Shown here piece after piece: positions 7,237-18,686 of a DNA stretch of 64,000 bases. This DNA is from Bradyrhizobium frederickii (GTDB lineage: Bacteria; Pseudomonadota; Alphaproteobacteria; Rhizobiales; Xanthobacteraceae). The number at the start of each line of letters is the position of its first letter. Positions within the stretch are counted from its first letter, which is position 1. A program made the translations under genes and the position numbers. Under the pieces are notes generated by a model that saw nothing but the letters and a program-made list of their open reading frames with translations, searched no databases and had not been told where the DNA came from. The stretch covers positions 1-64,000 of the forward strand of contig NZ_SPQS01000023.1 in NCBI RefSeq assembly GCF_004570865.1, given 5' to 3'.

Positions 7237-8478
7237 TTACGACCTGTAGTCCCCGTTGATCGCCACATATTCCTTGGTGAGATCGCAAGTCAGCACGCGG
7301 TCGCGGCCCTTGCCGAGGCCGAGCGAGACCAGAATCGCGATCTCCGGCGCTTTCATCGCTTCCGACACCTGGGCCTCGTCATAGGACGGATCGCGCGCGC
7401 CGCTCTTGGCGACGCGGATGCCGTTGAACGAGATCGAGAGCTTGTCGCGGTCGGCCGGCTCGCCGGCCTTGCCCACCGCCATCACCACGCGGCCCCAATT
7501 GGCGTCCTCGCCCGCGATCGCGGTCTTGACCAGCGGCGAGTTGGCGATCGACATCGCGATCTTGCGCGCCGAGGCCTTGGTCTTGGCGCCCTCGACAATG
7601 ATCTCGACCAGCTTGCGCGCGCCTTCGCCGTCGCGGGCGACCTGCTCGGCGAGGTTGGCGAGCACCTGGTTGAAGGCCTTGACGAAGGCCTTCAGGCGCG
7701 GATCGCTGGCGCGGCTGATCCTTGGTGCGCCGTGCGCGGCGGCAGCACCGGTGGCGAAGGCCAGCAGCGTGTCCGAGGTCGAGGTATCGCCGTCGATCGT
7801 CACCGCGTTGAAGGTGTCCTCGACACCGGCCTTGAGCAGCGCCTGCAAGGCCGCGGGCGCGATCGGGGCGTCGGTGAAGATGAAGGACAGCATTGTCGCC
7901 ATATCGGGAGCGATCATGCCGGCGCCCTTGGCCATGCCGTTGATGGTGACCTTGGCCTTGCCGAGCTTGACGGTCGCGGTCGCGACCTTCGGAAAGGTAT
8001 CGGTGGTCATGATCGCCTTGGCCGCGGCGAGATAGTCGCCGGGCTCGGCGGTCTCGGCGAGGCGGCCGAGCACGCCGTCGAACTTGGTCGCATCCAGCGG
8101 CTCGCCGATCACGCCGGTCGAGGCCAGGAAGATTTCGCCCTCGCGGCAGCCGACCGCCTTGGCCGCGATCTTGGCGGTCAGCGCGGTGGAGGCGCGGCCG
8201 GTCTTGCCGGTGAAGGCGTTGGCATTGCCGGAATTGACGACGAGGGCGCGCGCCTTGCCGCCCTTCAGCTTGGCGCGGCACCATTCCACCGGTGCCGAGG
8301 GGCATTTCGATTTGGTGAAGACGCCGGCAACCGCGGTTCCCTTGTCCATCACCGCCAGCAGCACGTCGGTGCGGTTCTTGTAGCGGATGCCGGCTTCGGC
8401 CGTCGCAAGACGGATGCCCGCGATCACGGGCATGTCGGGAACGGTTTTGGGAGCGAGCGGGGAGACGGTGGAGGACAT
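7237..8478 (-). CDS. argJ: Bifunctional glutamate N-acetyltransferase / N-acetylglutamate synthase (ArgJ)
   Basis: A 413-residue arginine-biosynthesis enzyme. It moves the acetyl group from N-acetylornithine to glutamate, and bifunctional forms can also use acetyl-CoA. The precursor cuts itself into alpha and beta chains before the nucleophilic threonine in the motif KGAGMIAPDMATMLSF, here T195. Other family blocks visible are VNSGNANAFTG, DGDTSTSDT and ANWGRVVMAVG. The length is normal. It ends in a C-terminal CDLTKEYVAINGDYRS, the classic ArgJ ending. The parvulin gene lies about 100 nt upstream in the same direction, so they may be cotranscribed. Confidence 0.95.
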   Translation of the reverse strand: MSSTVSPLAPKTVPDMPVIAGIRLATAEAGIRYKNRTDVLLAVMDKGTAVAGVFTKSKCPSAPVEWCRAKLKGGKARALVVNSGNANAFTGKTGRASTALTAKIAAKAVGCREGEIFLASTGVIGEPLDATKFDGVLGRLAETAEPGDYLAAAKAIMTTDTFPKVATATVKLGKAKVTINGMAKGAGMIAPDMATMLSFIFTDAPIAPAALQALLKAGVEDTFNAVTIDGDTSTSDTLLAFATGAAAAHGAPRISRASDPRLKAFVKAFNQVLANLAEQVARDGEGARKLVEIIVEGAKTKASARKIAMSIANSPLVKTAIAGEDANWGRVVMAVGKAGEPADRDKLSISFNGIRVAKSGARDPSYDEAQVSEAMKAPEIAILVSLGLGKGRDRVLTCDLTKEYVAINGDYRS

Positions 8479-8580
8479 CGTGGGGCGCCTTGGTGAGGTC
8501 TGGACATGCAGATGGCCGGGGGATGCCCGGCCATTGCGATGCTTAGATACTCTCGGCGTCAGCGAAGTGACAGCGAATTC

Positions 8581-9489
8581 TTACTTCTTCGCCGGCGGCG
8601 CCATCTTGCTGTCGGACGGCTTGGCGTCCTTGGACGCATCAGCCGCCGGCTGGTCCAGCCGCTCGACCTTGGCTTCGGTGCGCAGCTTGGCGACATACTC
8701 GGCCTGGGCCTTGCGGGTCACATACTGCTCGATCTGCGCCTTGACCTGCTCGAAGTCCGGCGCCTTGCGGTTGCGCTTTTCCTCGACCTTGATGATGTGC
8801 CAGCCGAACTGTGACTTCACGGGGTCGGAGACCTTGCCCGGCTCCAGCGCGAAGGCGACGGTGGAGAATTCCGGCACCATCTGCTCCTTGGTGAAGAAGC
8901 CGAGGTCGCCGCCATCGGCCGAGCCCGGATCCTTGGACTTCTTCTTGGCCAGCTCGGCGAAATCGGCGCCCTTGTCGAGTTCGGCCTTGACCGCCTTGGC
9001 CTCGTCCTCGGTCTCGACCAGGATGTGGCGGGCGCGCACCTCCTGCTCGCCGGTGATCTGCTTGGAGGCCTCCTCGTAGACCTTCTTCATGGCGTCGGGG
9101 GTGGTGGCGGCCTTGCCCTCATTGGCGAGCAGGCTGTCCATCAAGAGCCGGTTGCGGGCGAATGCCAGGCGCTTCTTGAACTCCTCGCTGTCGGCGACCT
9201 TCTTGTCCTCGGCAGCCTTGCTGACGATCTTCATGTCGATCAGGAACGACAGGACGTTCTCGTCCTTGGTCGCGGGGTCCATCTGGGCGAGGCTCGGCCC
9301 GAGCTCCTCCTCGGCCATGGCGACGTCGCTCTTCTTGATTTCCGCCCCATTGACCTTCGCCAGCACCGGATCGTCGGCCGCCCGGAGCGGGCCCGCGAAC
9401 GCCAGCGACAGCGCCAGAGCAAGGCTGCCAGCCAGGGCGGTCGCAAGGCGGAAACGCTGGCCGGTGGTTACCGGGAACGAGCTGGTCAT
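8581..9489 (-). CDS. Peptidylprolyl isomerase, parvulin (PpiC/PrsA-like), exported
   Basis: A 302-residue periplasmic foldase. The N-terminus has a signal peptide (RLATALAGSLALALSLAFAGPLRAADD, cleavage probably after LRA). It is followed by a SurA/PrsA-like helical region (KVNGAEIKKSDVAMAEEELG) and a rotamase domain from about residue 150. The rotamase signatures are ARHILVETEDEAKAV, SKDPGSADGGDLGFF, MVPEFSTVAF and KSQFGWHIIKVEEKR. The lysine/alanine/proline-rich tail is low complexity. It assists folding of exported proteins, and secA is encoded divergently 355 nt away, which fits an export neighbourhood. Confidence 0.9.
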   Translation of the reverse strand: MTSSFPVTTGQRFRLATALAGSLALALSLAFAGPLRAADDPVLAKVNGAEIKKSDVAMAEEELGPSLAQMDPATKDENVLSFLIDMKIVSKAAEDKKVADSEEFKKRLAFARNRLLMDSLLANEGKAATTPDAMKKVYEEASKQITGEQEVRARHILVETEDEAKAVKAELDKGADFAELAKKKSKDPGSADGGDLGFFTKEQMVPEFSTVAFALEPGKVSDPVKSQFGWHIIKVEEKRNRKAPDFEQVKAQIEQYVTRKAQAEYVAKLRTEAKVERLDQPAADASKDAKPSDSKMAPPAKK

Positions 9490-9610
9490 GGAAAATCCTT
9501 ATGTTGAAGCAGGGGGCTGCTCGAGCGGGGCGGACACTCGCCCAAGTCAGGGGGGCTTGGCAACGCGAAAAGTCTGTCAAAATGATGAATTAGCCGCAAT
9601 GCGCCCGCCG

Positions 9611-9639
9611 TTGACAAGGCCCCGACCGGGCCATATCTC
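9611..9639 (+). promoter_or_regulatory. Possible sigma-70-type promoter in the ppiC-secA gap
   Basis: TTGACA at 9611-9616 is a consensus -35 box, and 17 nt further on TATCTC at 9634-9639 is a modest -10 match. It points towards secA, leaving about 200 nt of leader that contains a 39-codon open frame (9722-9841). The remaining part of the 355-nt gap has no other gene I can support. Confidence 0.3.
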
Positions 9640-9843
9640 TGGCCGGTCGCGACCATGGCGATGGCGTTTATTTTGCTGCGTTTTTGGCCGTTGAACCCAG
9701 GCTTGCCCAATTCCCACCCATATGGCGGACGACCCCGCAGTCCGGGCCGAAGACGCCATCAGGCGTCACGGTGAGTTGATAGGCAGGCGGGTGACAACTT
9801 TCTCGGGCCCAACGCGGTTAAATCGCGAACACAGGAACTAGGC

Positions 9844-12684
<2,841 letters not shown>

Positions 12685-12722
12685 GGGCTGAGGCCCCCGA
12701 GCTGCAGCGTCGCTGAAGGTCC

Positions 12723-13115
12723 TCAGGGGATCATTCCGCAGTCGAACATCTTGTTGGCGACCGGCGCGGCCACCTTGTTGATGAATTTCACCTTGAGGGA
12801 GGGATTGCCCTTCAGGAAGGCAACCGCTGCTCCGATGATTTCTGGCGGGGGCTCTCCCTTCTTTGCTTTCAGATCCTCGCAGCTGGACGTCTTGTATTTT
12901 TGGATGACGATTCCCGCGATCATGTCCAGCGGGCCCTCCGGAGGCAATTCGGGAGGCGGCGGCGGCATCTGAGCTGTCGCGGGGGTCGTTGCGATCACCG
13001 CGATTGCGACCAGAACCTTCAGCCGTCGCGACTTTCGTGTGGGCCGGATCAAGCGGGTCTTCGAGCGGAGCTCGTCCCACCAGCGCGAGGGACAAGGGGA
13101 AGAAAGCGGCACCAT
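12723..13115 (-). CDS. Small secreted protein of unknown function
   Basis: I do not recognise the family. The frame encodes about 130 residues. A basic stretch (RPTRKSRRLK) leads into a hydrophobic segment VLVAIAVIATTPATAQ that looks like a signal peptide cut after AQ. The mature part starts with a proline-rich MPPPPPELPPEGP and then a compact domain with two cysteines (SSCEDLK and FDCGMIP), which could form one disulfide. ATGs at 13124 and 13115 are both possible; GGAG just upstream of the second makes it slightly better. A perfect 15-bp palindrome lies 8-22 bp upstream of the first ATG. It is convergent with secA. Confidence 0.5.
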   Translation of the reverse strand: MVPLSSPCPSRWWDELRSKTRLIRPTRKSRRLKVLVAIAVIATTPATAQMPPPPPELPPEGPLDMIAGIVIQKYKTSSCEDLKAKKGEPPPEIIGAAVAFLKGNPSLKVKFINKVAAPVANKMFDCGMIP

Positions 13116-13131
13116 GATCTCCATTTAATGA

Positions 13132-13146
13132 ACTATACGGTATAGT
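13132..13146. promoter_or_regulatory. 15-bp perfect palindrome, probable operator
   Basis: ACTATAC-G-GTATAGT (7-bp arms around one base) sits directly upstream of the small secreted-protein gene in an AT-rich patch. Symmetry and position suggest a binding site for a dimeric repressor such as a TetR or GntR member, but no such regulator is encoded next to it. Confidence 0.45.
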
Positions 13147-13269
13147 ATATTTTATTGTTCGATGCCGTCAAGCTGGTCGCCCATGTGCGCTCTGCGCGCA
13201 AGGTCGCAATCCCGCGGCGCATCGGCGCCCAGGTCTTTGCTTTATTCTTGCCCCTCGGGAATCGGAAGG

Positions 13270-13382
13270 GCGCAGGGAAGGCCGGGTACCGGCTGGCACC
13301 CGCGAGCCCCTGTGCAATGATGCGTAGGTAGACGCTCACAGGGGAGACACAGGTGCAGCCCGATAACCGGCCTTCCCTGCGC
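13270..13382. repeat. Long inverted repeat (GCGCAGGGAAGGCCGG type)
   Basis: The left arm GCGCAGGGAAGGCCGG pairs with CCGGCCTTCCCTGCGC at the right end, and inside them GCCCCTGTG pairs with CACAGGGG, giving a cruciform-like structure. The adjoining 13383-13690 segment, read on either strand, gives only proline/arginine-rich frames with no protein character. I regard it as a degenerate part of the same repeat class rather than a gene. Confidence 0.65.
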
Positions 13383-13820
13383 GATGGTTTGACGGCTTAT
13401 GTCGCGCTCTCCCCGGGGAGCGTTGCACTATTGCCCCCGTCGCCTCGCAGATCGCTGATATGCGCAACCCGGTCGGGCACGCACACCACCGCGGAGACTT
13501 GACGCCAGCCTGCGGGCGCCAGGACCACACGATTTTGCCGTACGCAAGCCGCGCTGTCGTACCCGCGCCCGCTGATCGCTCACGGGGACTACCCGCCCTG
13601 CGACTGCACCTGGCGCCACTGCCGCCCGCGTCCACCGCAACCCACCCCACGAACCGTGACGATCGCGACCCGCCCCTTCCGGAGGGATGAGATGGCGAGG
13701 GAGTATAGGGTGTGTCGTGCTTCGGATAAAGAGAAATTAGGTATATCCGAATGTTTTGTGGAAAAGGGCTGCATTGCCCCGCGACTTTGGCGCGCAGGGT
13801 GCTCGAACCAGATCAAAAGG

Positions 13821-14359
13821 TCATCTTGGGACCGCAGAATACGTCGTTGGCGTCATGAAGAGCGCATCTTCAAGAGGTGGAGCGATTTCAAACATCTGCG
13901 CATGATTGCGAAAGTGAAAGACGCGCCGAACTCGATATTTGTCGCTTCTCGCTTCAGCAACGTCGACCTCCCGTTTGGTGAGCCAAAACGGCGTGCGTTC
14001 GTGTCCGCACGTCGTCTTGATTTCCAGTAACCGCTCTTGTCCATCGGGTTCAAAGGAACGGACATCGTACCCGTATCCGTCGCCATCCAGGTCGGAGACC
14101 CAACGAACGTTATCGAATCTTCTCGCCCAGCTCGTCGGAGGCGGATGCGTTCGAACTCTACGACGAACTTTTCTCCGGTCTTCCCCAAGTCGCGGTTTCT
14201 GGCATCCCGCTCTGCGGGATCAAACTTCCCGACAAGCTGGCGGATCGCAGGCGGAAGCACCTTCGGCGTTGAAACGCCTCCGGTCCATATCGGGCTCCTG
14301 ATCTTCAGGTGCATCACGGACCGGCGGCGCACGCTGTATGAGCGCGGCTCAAATCTCAT
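13821..14359 (-). pseudogene. DUF3883-domain gene broken by a frameshift
   Basis: The first frame (from the ATG at 14359) gives DPAERDARNRDLGKTGEKFVVEFER then IRLRRAGRED and then loses protein sense. The neighbouring frame continues exactly where a DUF3883 domain should: DNVRWVSDLDGDGYGYDV, RSFEPDGQERLLEIKTTCG, HERTPFWLTKREVDVAEAR, VRRVFHFRNH, ending in a stop at 13821-13823. A single-base loss near 14117 explains the switch. DUF3883 resembles restriction-endonuclease-like domains (the E-I-K of LLEIKTT fits a nuclease core) and often accompanies defence helicases. The N-terminal part is short, so the gene may also be 5'-truncated. A sequencing error is the alternative to true decay. Confidence 0.7.
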
Positions 14360-14677
14360 CGCGCTTTAATCACCGGGCAAACGGCTTCGACGCAAATCCC
14401 CGGCGGCCCGCCGCGGCTGCTCCAGCGATCACTTCCTAGTGTTGCTGCTTGCGCAGATTTCGGAGGCTCAGTGCTTTCGTCCGGCTGCGCAGGTTGAAGG
14501 ACTGTCTCACGTCCCGGAATGCCAACGGCAGGATGCGGGATCGTGTCGCGAACGGGAACGCCGCCGGCTAGCCCATCCAATTTTCCGCCACGGCTCTTGT
14601 GATCTGCTTCACCTGAAGAGAGCTCAATCTGTGCTTTGATTGAATCACAACACGCGGCAAAAATGGGAGATCGGACA
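14360..14677. other. Intergenic stretch without a recognisable gene
   Basis: About 320 nt between the decayed DUF3883 gene and the DUF6006 gene. The reverse-strand frame starting near 14580 gives a proline-rich sequence with no family resemblance. A GGGAGA ribosome-binding site at 14665-14670 belongs to the next gene. I see no hairpin terminator or repeat. Confidence 0.5.
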
Positions 14678-15088
14678 ATGTCTGGAATGGGACGTGCGCT
14701 GCCGACTGCCTTTTGTGTTCTTGCATTCAGCTTTTACGGCGGCGGTCCTGCCCCTGCGAGCCAAGTGGCCGGATGGTGGGGCGGAACATGGTCTTGCAAG
14801 ATCGACGGCCGGCCGGCCCGGATGAAGTGGGCCGCCGTGGACGACAGTCAGACAACCTGCGACGGGAACGTTTGCACCAGCACCTCGGGAGCACGCTGGG
14901 CAGGCAGATTTTCAGACAATGGCTCGCGATGGGTGAACCTGACAAATCCACGCAGCGGTACCCAGGGCGGCCTGTACTTCCAGCACGCTGACGGCAACAA
15001 ATGGTACCTGGCTAAACCGGTCAGCAACCGGGCCGTGGGCTGGACGACATGGAACCGCCAGCGCTATCCGCTCTCGTGCTGGCGATGA
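14678..15088 (+). CDS. DUF6006-like small secreted protein
   Basis: A 136-residue protein with an N-terminal signal peptide (MGRALPTAFCVLAFSFYGGG, probably cut near PAPAS). The mature domain contains WWGGTWSCKIDGRPARMKW, VDDSQTTCDGNVCTSTSG, GRFSDNGSRWVNLT and a C-terminal NRQRYPLSCWR. These tryptophans and paired cysteines match DUF6006, a secreted beta-rich family of unknown role. The start at 14678 has a good GGGAGA site 7 nt upstream; ATGs further up (14663) would add non-conserved residues. No co-transcribed partner is visible. Confidence 0.7.
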   Translation: MSGMGRALPTAFCVLAFSFYGGGPAPASQVAGWWGGTWSCKIDGRPARMKWAAVDDSQTTCDGNVCTSTSGARWAGRFSDNGSRWVNLTNPRSGTQGGLYFQHADGNKWYLAKPVSNRAVGWTTWNRQRYPLSCWR

Positions 15089-15175
15089 TGCATTTGTGCG
15101 TCGCCCGTTCGGCCTGCGCATGGACTTAAGGGCGAGCCTCGCGCGCTCAATGAGGCTCGCATGCTCCGATCATGT

Positions 15176-15619
15176 TCAATTCGAGCTGTCGATCAGGCTC
15201 TCGAGCAGCCGCTTCAACTCGCTGGTCGACTTGTCGCCGTAGCTCTCCAGGATGTGTTCCTCCTGGTCCACCGCGAGCGAGTTGAGCTTCTTGCACAGCA
15301 CCTTGCCGCGGTCGGAGATGAACATCAGCACTTTGCGGCGGTCGTTCGGGTCCTGGAGGCGATAGACCAGCGTGTCCGAGACCATGCGGTCGATCATCTT
15401 GGTCAGCGTCGGATGGTTGAGCAGCACGGCCTCTGCGAGTTCGCCCATCGAATGGCCATTGCCATCCGACAGCACTTTCAGGATACGCCATTGCTCGACG
15501 GGAACCCCCTCCTTGCTCAGCCGCAATTCGAGCTGCCGGTTGATCTCCCGGTTGGCTTGCGCGAGCAGATAGGCGAGGTGTTCGGTGATCGGAGTGTTTG
15601 CTTTGGTCGGTTTTGCCAC
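15176..15619 (-). CDS. MarR-family transcriptional regulator
   Basis: About 147 residues with the winged-helix core of MarR: LRLSKEGVPVEQWRILKVL, MGELAEAVLLNHPTLTKMID (recognition helix) and the wing LVYRLQDPNDRRKVLMFIS. Such dimers repress a divergent gene until a small ligand binds. The start is taken as GTG 15619 (AKPTKANTPITEHL); TTG 15643 would add eight residues. It is divergent from the AmiC-like gene, and two dyads in the gap (15670-15697) are candidate operators. The likely target is therefore the amide-utilisation genes downstream, with an amide or its acid as effector (inference). Confidence 0.85.
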   Translation of the reverse strand: MAKPTKANTPITEHLAYLLAQANREINRQLELRLSKEGVPVEQWRILKVLSDGNGHSMGELAEAVLLNHPTLTKMIDRMVSDTLVYRLQDPNDRRKVLMFISDRGKVLCKKLNSLAVDQEEHILESYGDKSTSELKRLLESLIDSSN

Positions 15620-15669
15620 GGCTAAGACTTCGTCTTGACCCAAATGAGTGAATGTCTTGCAATCAATGC

Positions 15670-15697
15670 TGCATCTATATGCACTTCAATTGTTGAA
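15670..15697. promoter_or_regulatory. Two dyads between the MarR gene and the AmiC-like gene, candidate MarR operator
   Basis: TGCAT-CTAT-ATGCA (15670-15683) is followed at once by TTCAA-TTG-TTGAA (15685-15697), both in an AT-rich divergent promoter region. Dyads of this size are what MarR dimers bind. Which of them is the actual site cannot be decided by eye. Confidence 0.45.
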
Positions 15698-15762
15698 CTT
15701 TCAATATTTTCAAAATAGGATAATTGCCCAACAAAGGGGCGGATGCCGCGGCCGCCCGCAGA

Positions 15763-16983
15763 ATGTGCTTTCAGGTCTGGAGCCAGACAGGAGTTGGCGT
15801 GCGCGCGACGGTAAACTTCCCGGCTCACGGCGGTCCGGCGTTGCCGCCGTCTTTGCTGTTCAGGAATCTGTCGTCACCGGCAGCTGACGGTGCGTTGTCT
15901 CCGCGCGATCATGCCTTGTTCAAACGGCGCGGCGCCAACAGGCTCCGCATCGGCGGTTTCATCTGCTGCACCGGCTCGCCCGGCGTCTGGGGCCCCTGCG
16001 CCACCAACAGCGCGCAGCTCGCCGTCGCGGAGATCAACAAGCGCGGCGGCATCCTCGGGCGGGAGATCGAACTCTCCATCTACGACGCCGGCGGGCCGCT
16101 GGATGACGTCCTGGACCGCGCCGAGCAGGCGATCGCGTTCGACGAGGTCGATCTCATCGTCGGCCTGCACACCAGCGCGGTCCGCGTCGGCCTGCGCGAC
16201 GTCACCACGCGTCATCGTATCCCCTATATCTACACGCCGGTCTACGAGGGCGGCGAGCGCACGCCCGGCGTGATGGCGATCGGCGAGACGCCGCGCTGGC
16301 AGAGCCGCCCCGCCATCCACTGGCTTGCCGACGTCAAGAAGGCCCGGCGCTGGTACCTGATCGGCAGCGACTATGTCTGGCCCTGGCAATCGCATCGCGC
16401 GGTAAAGACCTACATCAGGGAAACAGGCGGCCACGTCGTCGGCGAAGAGTTCGTTCCCCTCGGCGAGGACAATCACGAGCCGCATCTGGCGCGCATCCGC
16501 GCGACCAAGCCGGATGTCGTGCTGATCTCGCTGATCGGCACCGACAGCATCACCTTCAACCGCGCCTTCGGCGAATGCGGCCTCGGCGCCACCACGCTGC
16601 GGCTCGCCGGCGCGATGGACGAGACGGTGCTGCTCGGCATCGGCGCCGACAACAGCGAGAACATGTTCTGCGCCTCGGGCTATTTCACCGGCACGGGCGC
16701 GCGCGCCAATGACGACTTCCAGAGCCGTTATCACGCCATGTTCGGGCCGAATGCGCCACCGATCGGCTCGGTCGGACAGTCCAGCTACGAAGGCCTGCGC
16801 TTTCTCGAAACCGTCGCAAACAAGGCCGGTTCGTTGTCGATGGGCCCGATGCTCGCGGCCGGCCGCAACATCGTCTACAGCGGCGCCCGCGGCCCGGTCA
16901 CGGTCCGCGACGGGCGCGCGCGGATGCCGATGCATCTTGCCGCGGCCGACGGCCTCGATTTCAGGCTGATCAAGCCGCTCTGA
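15763..16983 (+). CDS. AmiC-like periplasmic-binding-protein-fold sensor (amide/urea binding)
   Basis: About 406 residues. From RLRIGGFICCTGSPG onward it is a type I periplasmic-binding-protein fold of the AmiC/UrtA group: LAVAEINKRGGILGREIELSIYDAGG, RIPYIYTPVYEGGERTPG, WYLIGSDYVWPWQSHRAVK and ETGGHVVGEEFVPLGEDNH. Unlike the second binding protein of this cluster (19549) it has no Sec or Tat signal, so it probably stays in the cytoplasm as a ligand sensor, as AmiC does in Pseudomonas. No AmiR partner is present; the divergent MarR gene may take that place. The start is uncertain: ATG 15763, GTG near 15799 or TTG 15724. Confidence 0.75.
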   Translation: MCFQVWSQTGVGVRATVNFPAHGGPALPPSLLFRNLSSPAADGALSPRDHALFKRRGANRLRIGGFICCTGSPGVWGPCATNSAQLAVAEINKRGGILGREIELSIYDAGGPLDDVLDRAEQAIAFDEVDLIVGLHTSAVRVGLRDVTTRHRIPYIYTPVYEGGERTPGVMAIGETPRWQSRPAIHWLADVKKARRWYLIGSDYVWPWQSHRAVKTYIRETGGHVVGEEFVPLGEDNHEPHLARIRATKPDVVLISLIGTDSITFNRAFGECGLGATTLRLAGAMDETVLLGIGADNSENMFCASGYFTGTGARANDDFQSRYHAMFGPNAPPIGSVGQSSYEGLRFLETVANKAGSLSMGPMLAAGRNIVYSGARGPVTVRDGRARMPMHLAAADGLDFRLIKPL

Positions 16984-17135
16984 GCTCGCCCCGGCAATTC
17001 CCGAGCAGGCCGGCGCGCAAAATAATACTTGAAAAGGAAAATATTTCCGTTTTGAATGTTTCGGCGAGGCCGCTGCTGCGTGCGTCGCGCCGGGGCGGCC
17101 ACGCCCAACGTTCCGAAAAACTTCAGGAGAGCGCC

Positions 17136-18650
17136 GTGACAGTTGTCCTTCCCACGCCAGCCCAGCTTCGCAGTGTCGCCGAGCAATGCGGCCTTTCGCT
17201 CACCGATGAGGACGTCGCCTCCTTCCGCGGCCTGATGCAGGGCTCGATCGAGGCCTACAATCTCGTTGCCGCGATGCCGGACGAGTTGCCGGAGGTGAAG
17301 TATCCGCGCACGCCGGGCTATCGCCCCTCGGCCGAAGAGAACCCGCGCAATGCCTGGTACCGCAAGTCGACCGTGAAAGGCGCCGCCAGCGGCAAGCTCA
17401 AGGGCAAGACCGTCGCGCTGAAGGACAACATCATGCTGGCCGGCGTTCCCATGACCAATGGCTCGTCGACGCTGGAAGGCTATATGCCCGATTTCGACGC
17501 CACCATCGTCACGCGCATGCTGGATGCCGGCGCCGAGATCAAGGGCAAGGTGCATTGCGAGCATTTCTGCCTGTCCGGCGGCAGCCACACCGGCTCCTAC
17601 GGGCCGGTGCACAATCCGCACAAGATGGGCTACTCCGCCGGCGGCTCGTCCTCGGGCTCGGGCGTCGTGGTCTCGCTCGGCGAAGTCGACATGGCGATCG
17701 GCGGCGATCAGGGCGGCTCGATCCGGATGCCGTCCTCGTTCTGTGGCGTCTACGGCATGAAGCCGACCTGGGGCCTCGTGCCCTATACCGGGATCATGCC
17801 GATCGAGATCTATGTCGACCATACCGGCCCGATGACGGCGACGGTCGCCGACAACGCGCTGCTGCTCGAAGTGCTCGCCGGCGACGACGGCTACGATCCC
17901 CGCATCAAGGCGCCCAAGGTCGAGGAATACACCAAGGCGCTCGGCCAGGGCGTCAAGGGCATGAAGATCGGCATCGTCAAGGAAGGTTTTGAGCAGCCGA
18001 CCGCTGAAGCCGCCGTCAACGAGAGCGTTCGTGAGGCTGCCAAGCGCTTCAAGGATCTCGGTGCCAGTGTCGAGACCGTCTCGATCCCGATGCACCTGTT
18101 GGGCGGCGCGATCTGGACTCCGATCGGCACCGAAGGCCTGACCCAGACCATGATGTTCGGCGACGGCTACGGCCTCAGCCGCGGCGATCTCTATTCGACC
18201 TCGCTGATGGATTTCCATCGCGGCTGGCGCCGGCAGGCGGATTCGCTGTCCGAGACCACGAAGCTGTTCATGATGCTCGGCACCTACATCAACAACAATT
18301 TCGGCCCGCGCTTCTACGGCAAGGCGCTCAACATCTCGCGCCGGCTGACCGCCGCCTACGACAAGGCGTTCGCGGATTACGATCTGCTGCTGATGCCGAC
18401 CACGCCGATGAAGGCGACCAAGCTGCCGGAGCCCAACGCCAGCCGCGAGGAATACGTTGCCCGCGCGCTGGAGATGATCTCCAACACCGCGCCGTTCGAC
18501 ATCACCCATCATCCCGCGATGTCGCTGCCCTGCGGCATGGTCGACGGCCTGCCGGTCGGCCTGATGCTGGTCGGCCGCATGTTCGAGGAATCCACCATCT
18601 ACCGTGCCGCCCACGCCTTCGAGCAGATCGGCGACTGGAAGAAGATGTGA
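17136..18650 (+). CDS. Amidase, amidase-signature family (nitrile-hydratase-associated type)
   Basis: A 504-residue hydrolase converting carboxamides to acids and ammonia. The Ser-cisSer-Lys triad is in place: K96 in VALKDNIMLAG, the cis-serine near 171 in SAGGSSSGSGV and the nucleophile S195 in GGDQGGSIRMPSSFCG. The N-terminal extension and the SENP-like block (SAEENPRNAWYRKS) resemble the enantioselective amidases that accompany nitrile hydratases in Rhodococcus, but no nitrile hydratase is encoded here. The start is GTG 17136, preceded by AGGAGA. The import genes follow within 40 nt in the same direction, so imported amides are presumably its substrates. Confidence 0.9.
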   Translation: MTVVLPTPAQLRSVAEQCGLSLTDEDVASFRGLMQGSIEAYNLVAAMPDELPEVKYPRTPGYRPSAEENPRNAWYRKSTVKGAASGKLKGKTVALKDNIMLAGVPMTNGSSTLEGYMPDFDATIVTRMLDAGAEIKGKVHCEHFCLSGGSHTGSYGPVHNPHKMGYSAGGSSSGSGVVVSLGEVDMAIGGDQGGSIRMPSSFCGVYGMKPTWGLVPYTGIMPIEIYVDHTGPMTATVADNALLLEVLAGDDGYDPRIKAPKVEEYTKALGQGVKGMKIGIVKEGFEQPTAEAAVNESVREAAKRFKDLGASVETVSIPMHLLGGAIWTPIGTEGLTQTMMFGDGYGLSRGDLYSTSLMDFHRGWRRQADSLSETTKLFMMLGTYINNNFGPRFYGKALNISRRLTAAYDKAFADYDLLLMPTTPMKATKLPEPNASREEYVARALEMISNTAPFDITHHPAMSLPCGMVDGLPVGLMLVGRMFEESTIYRAAHAFEQIGDWKKM

Positions 18651-18686
18651 GCGGGGCATTGATGCAGACCGCTGGAAACGCCACGC

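Noticed and set aside
13383..13690. Protein-coding gene on either strand (frames of 70-104 codons)
   Set aside because: Frames on both strands are Pro/Arg/Ala-rich without any domain, and the sequence adjoins a palindromic repeat; it is better read as degenerate repeat.
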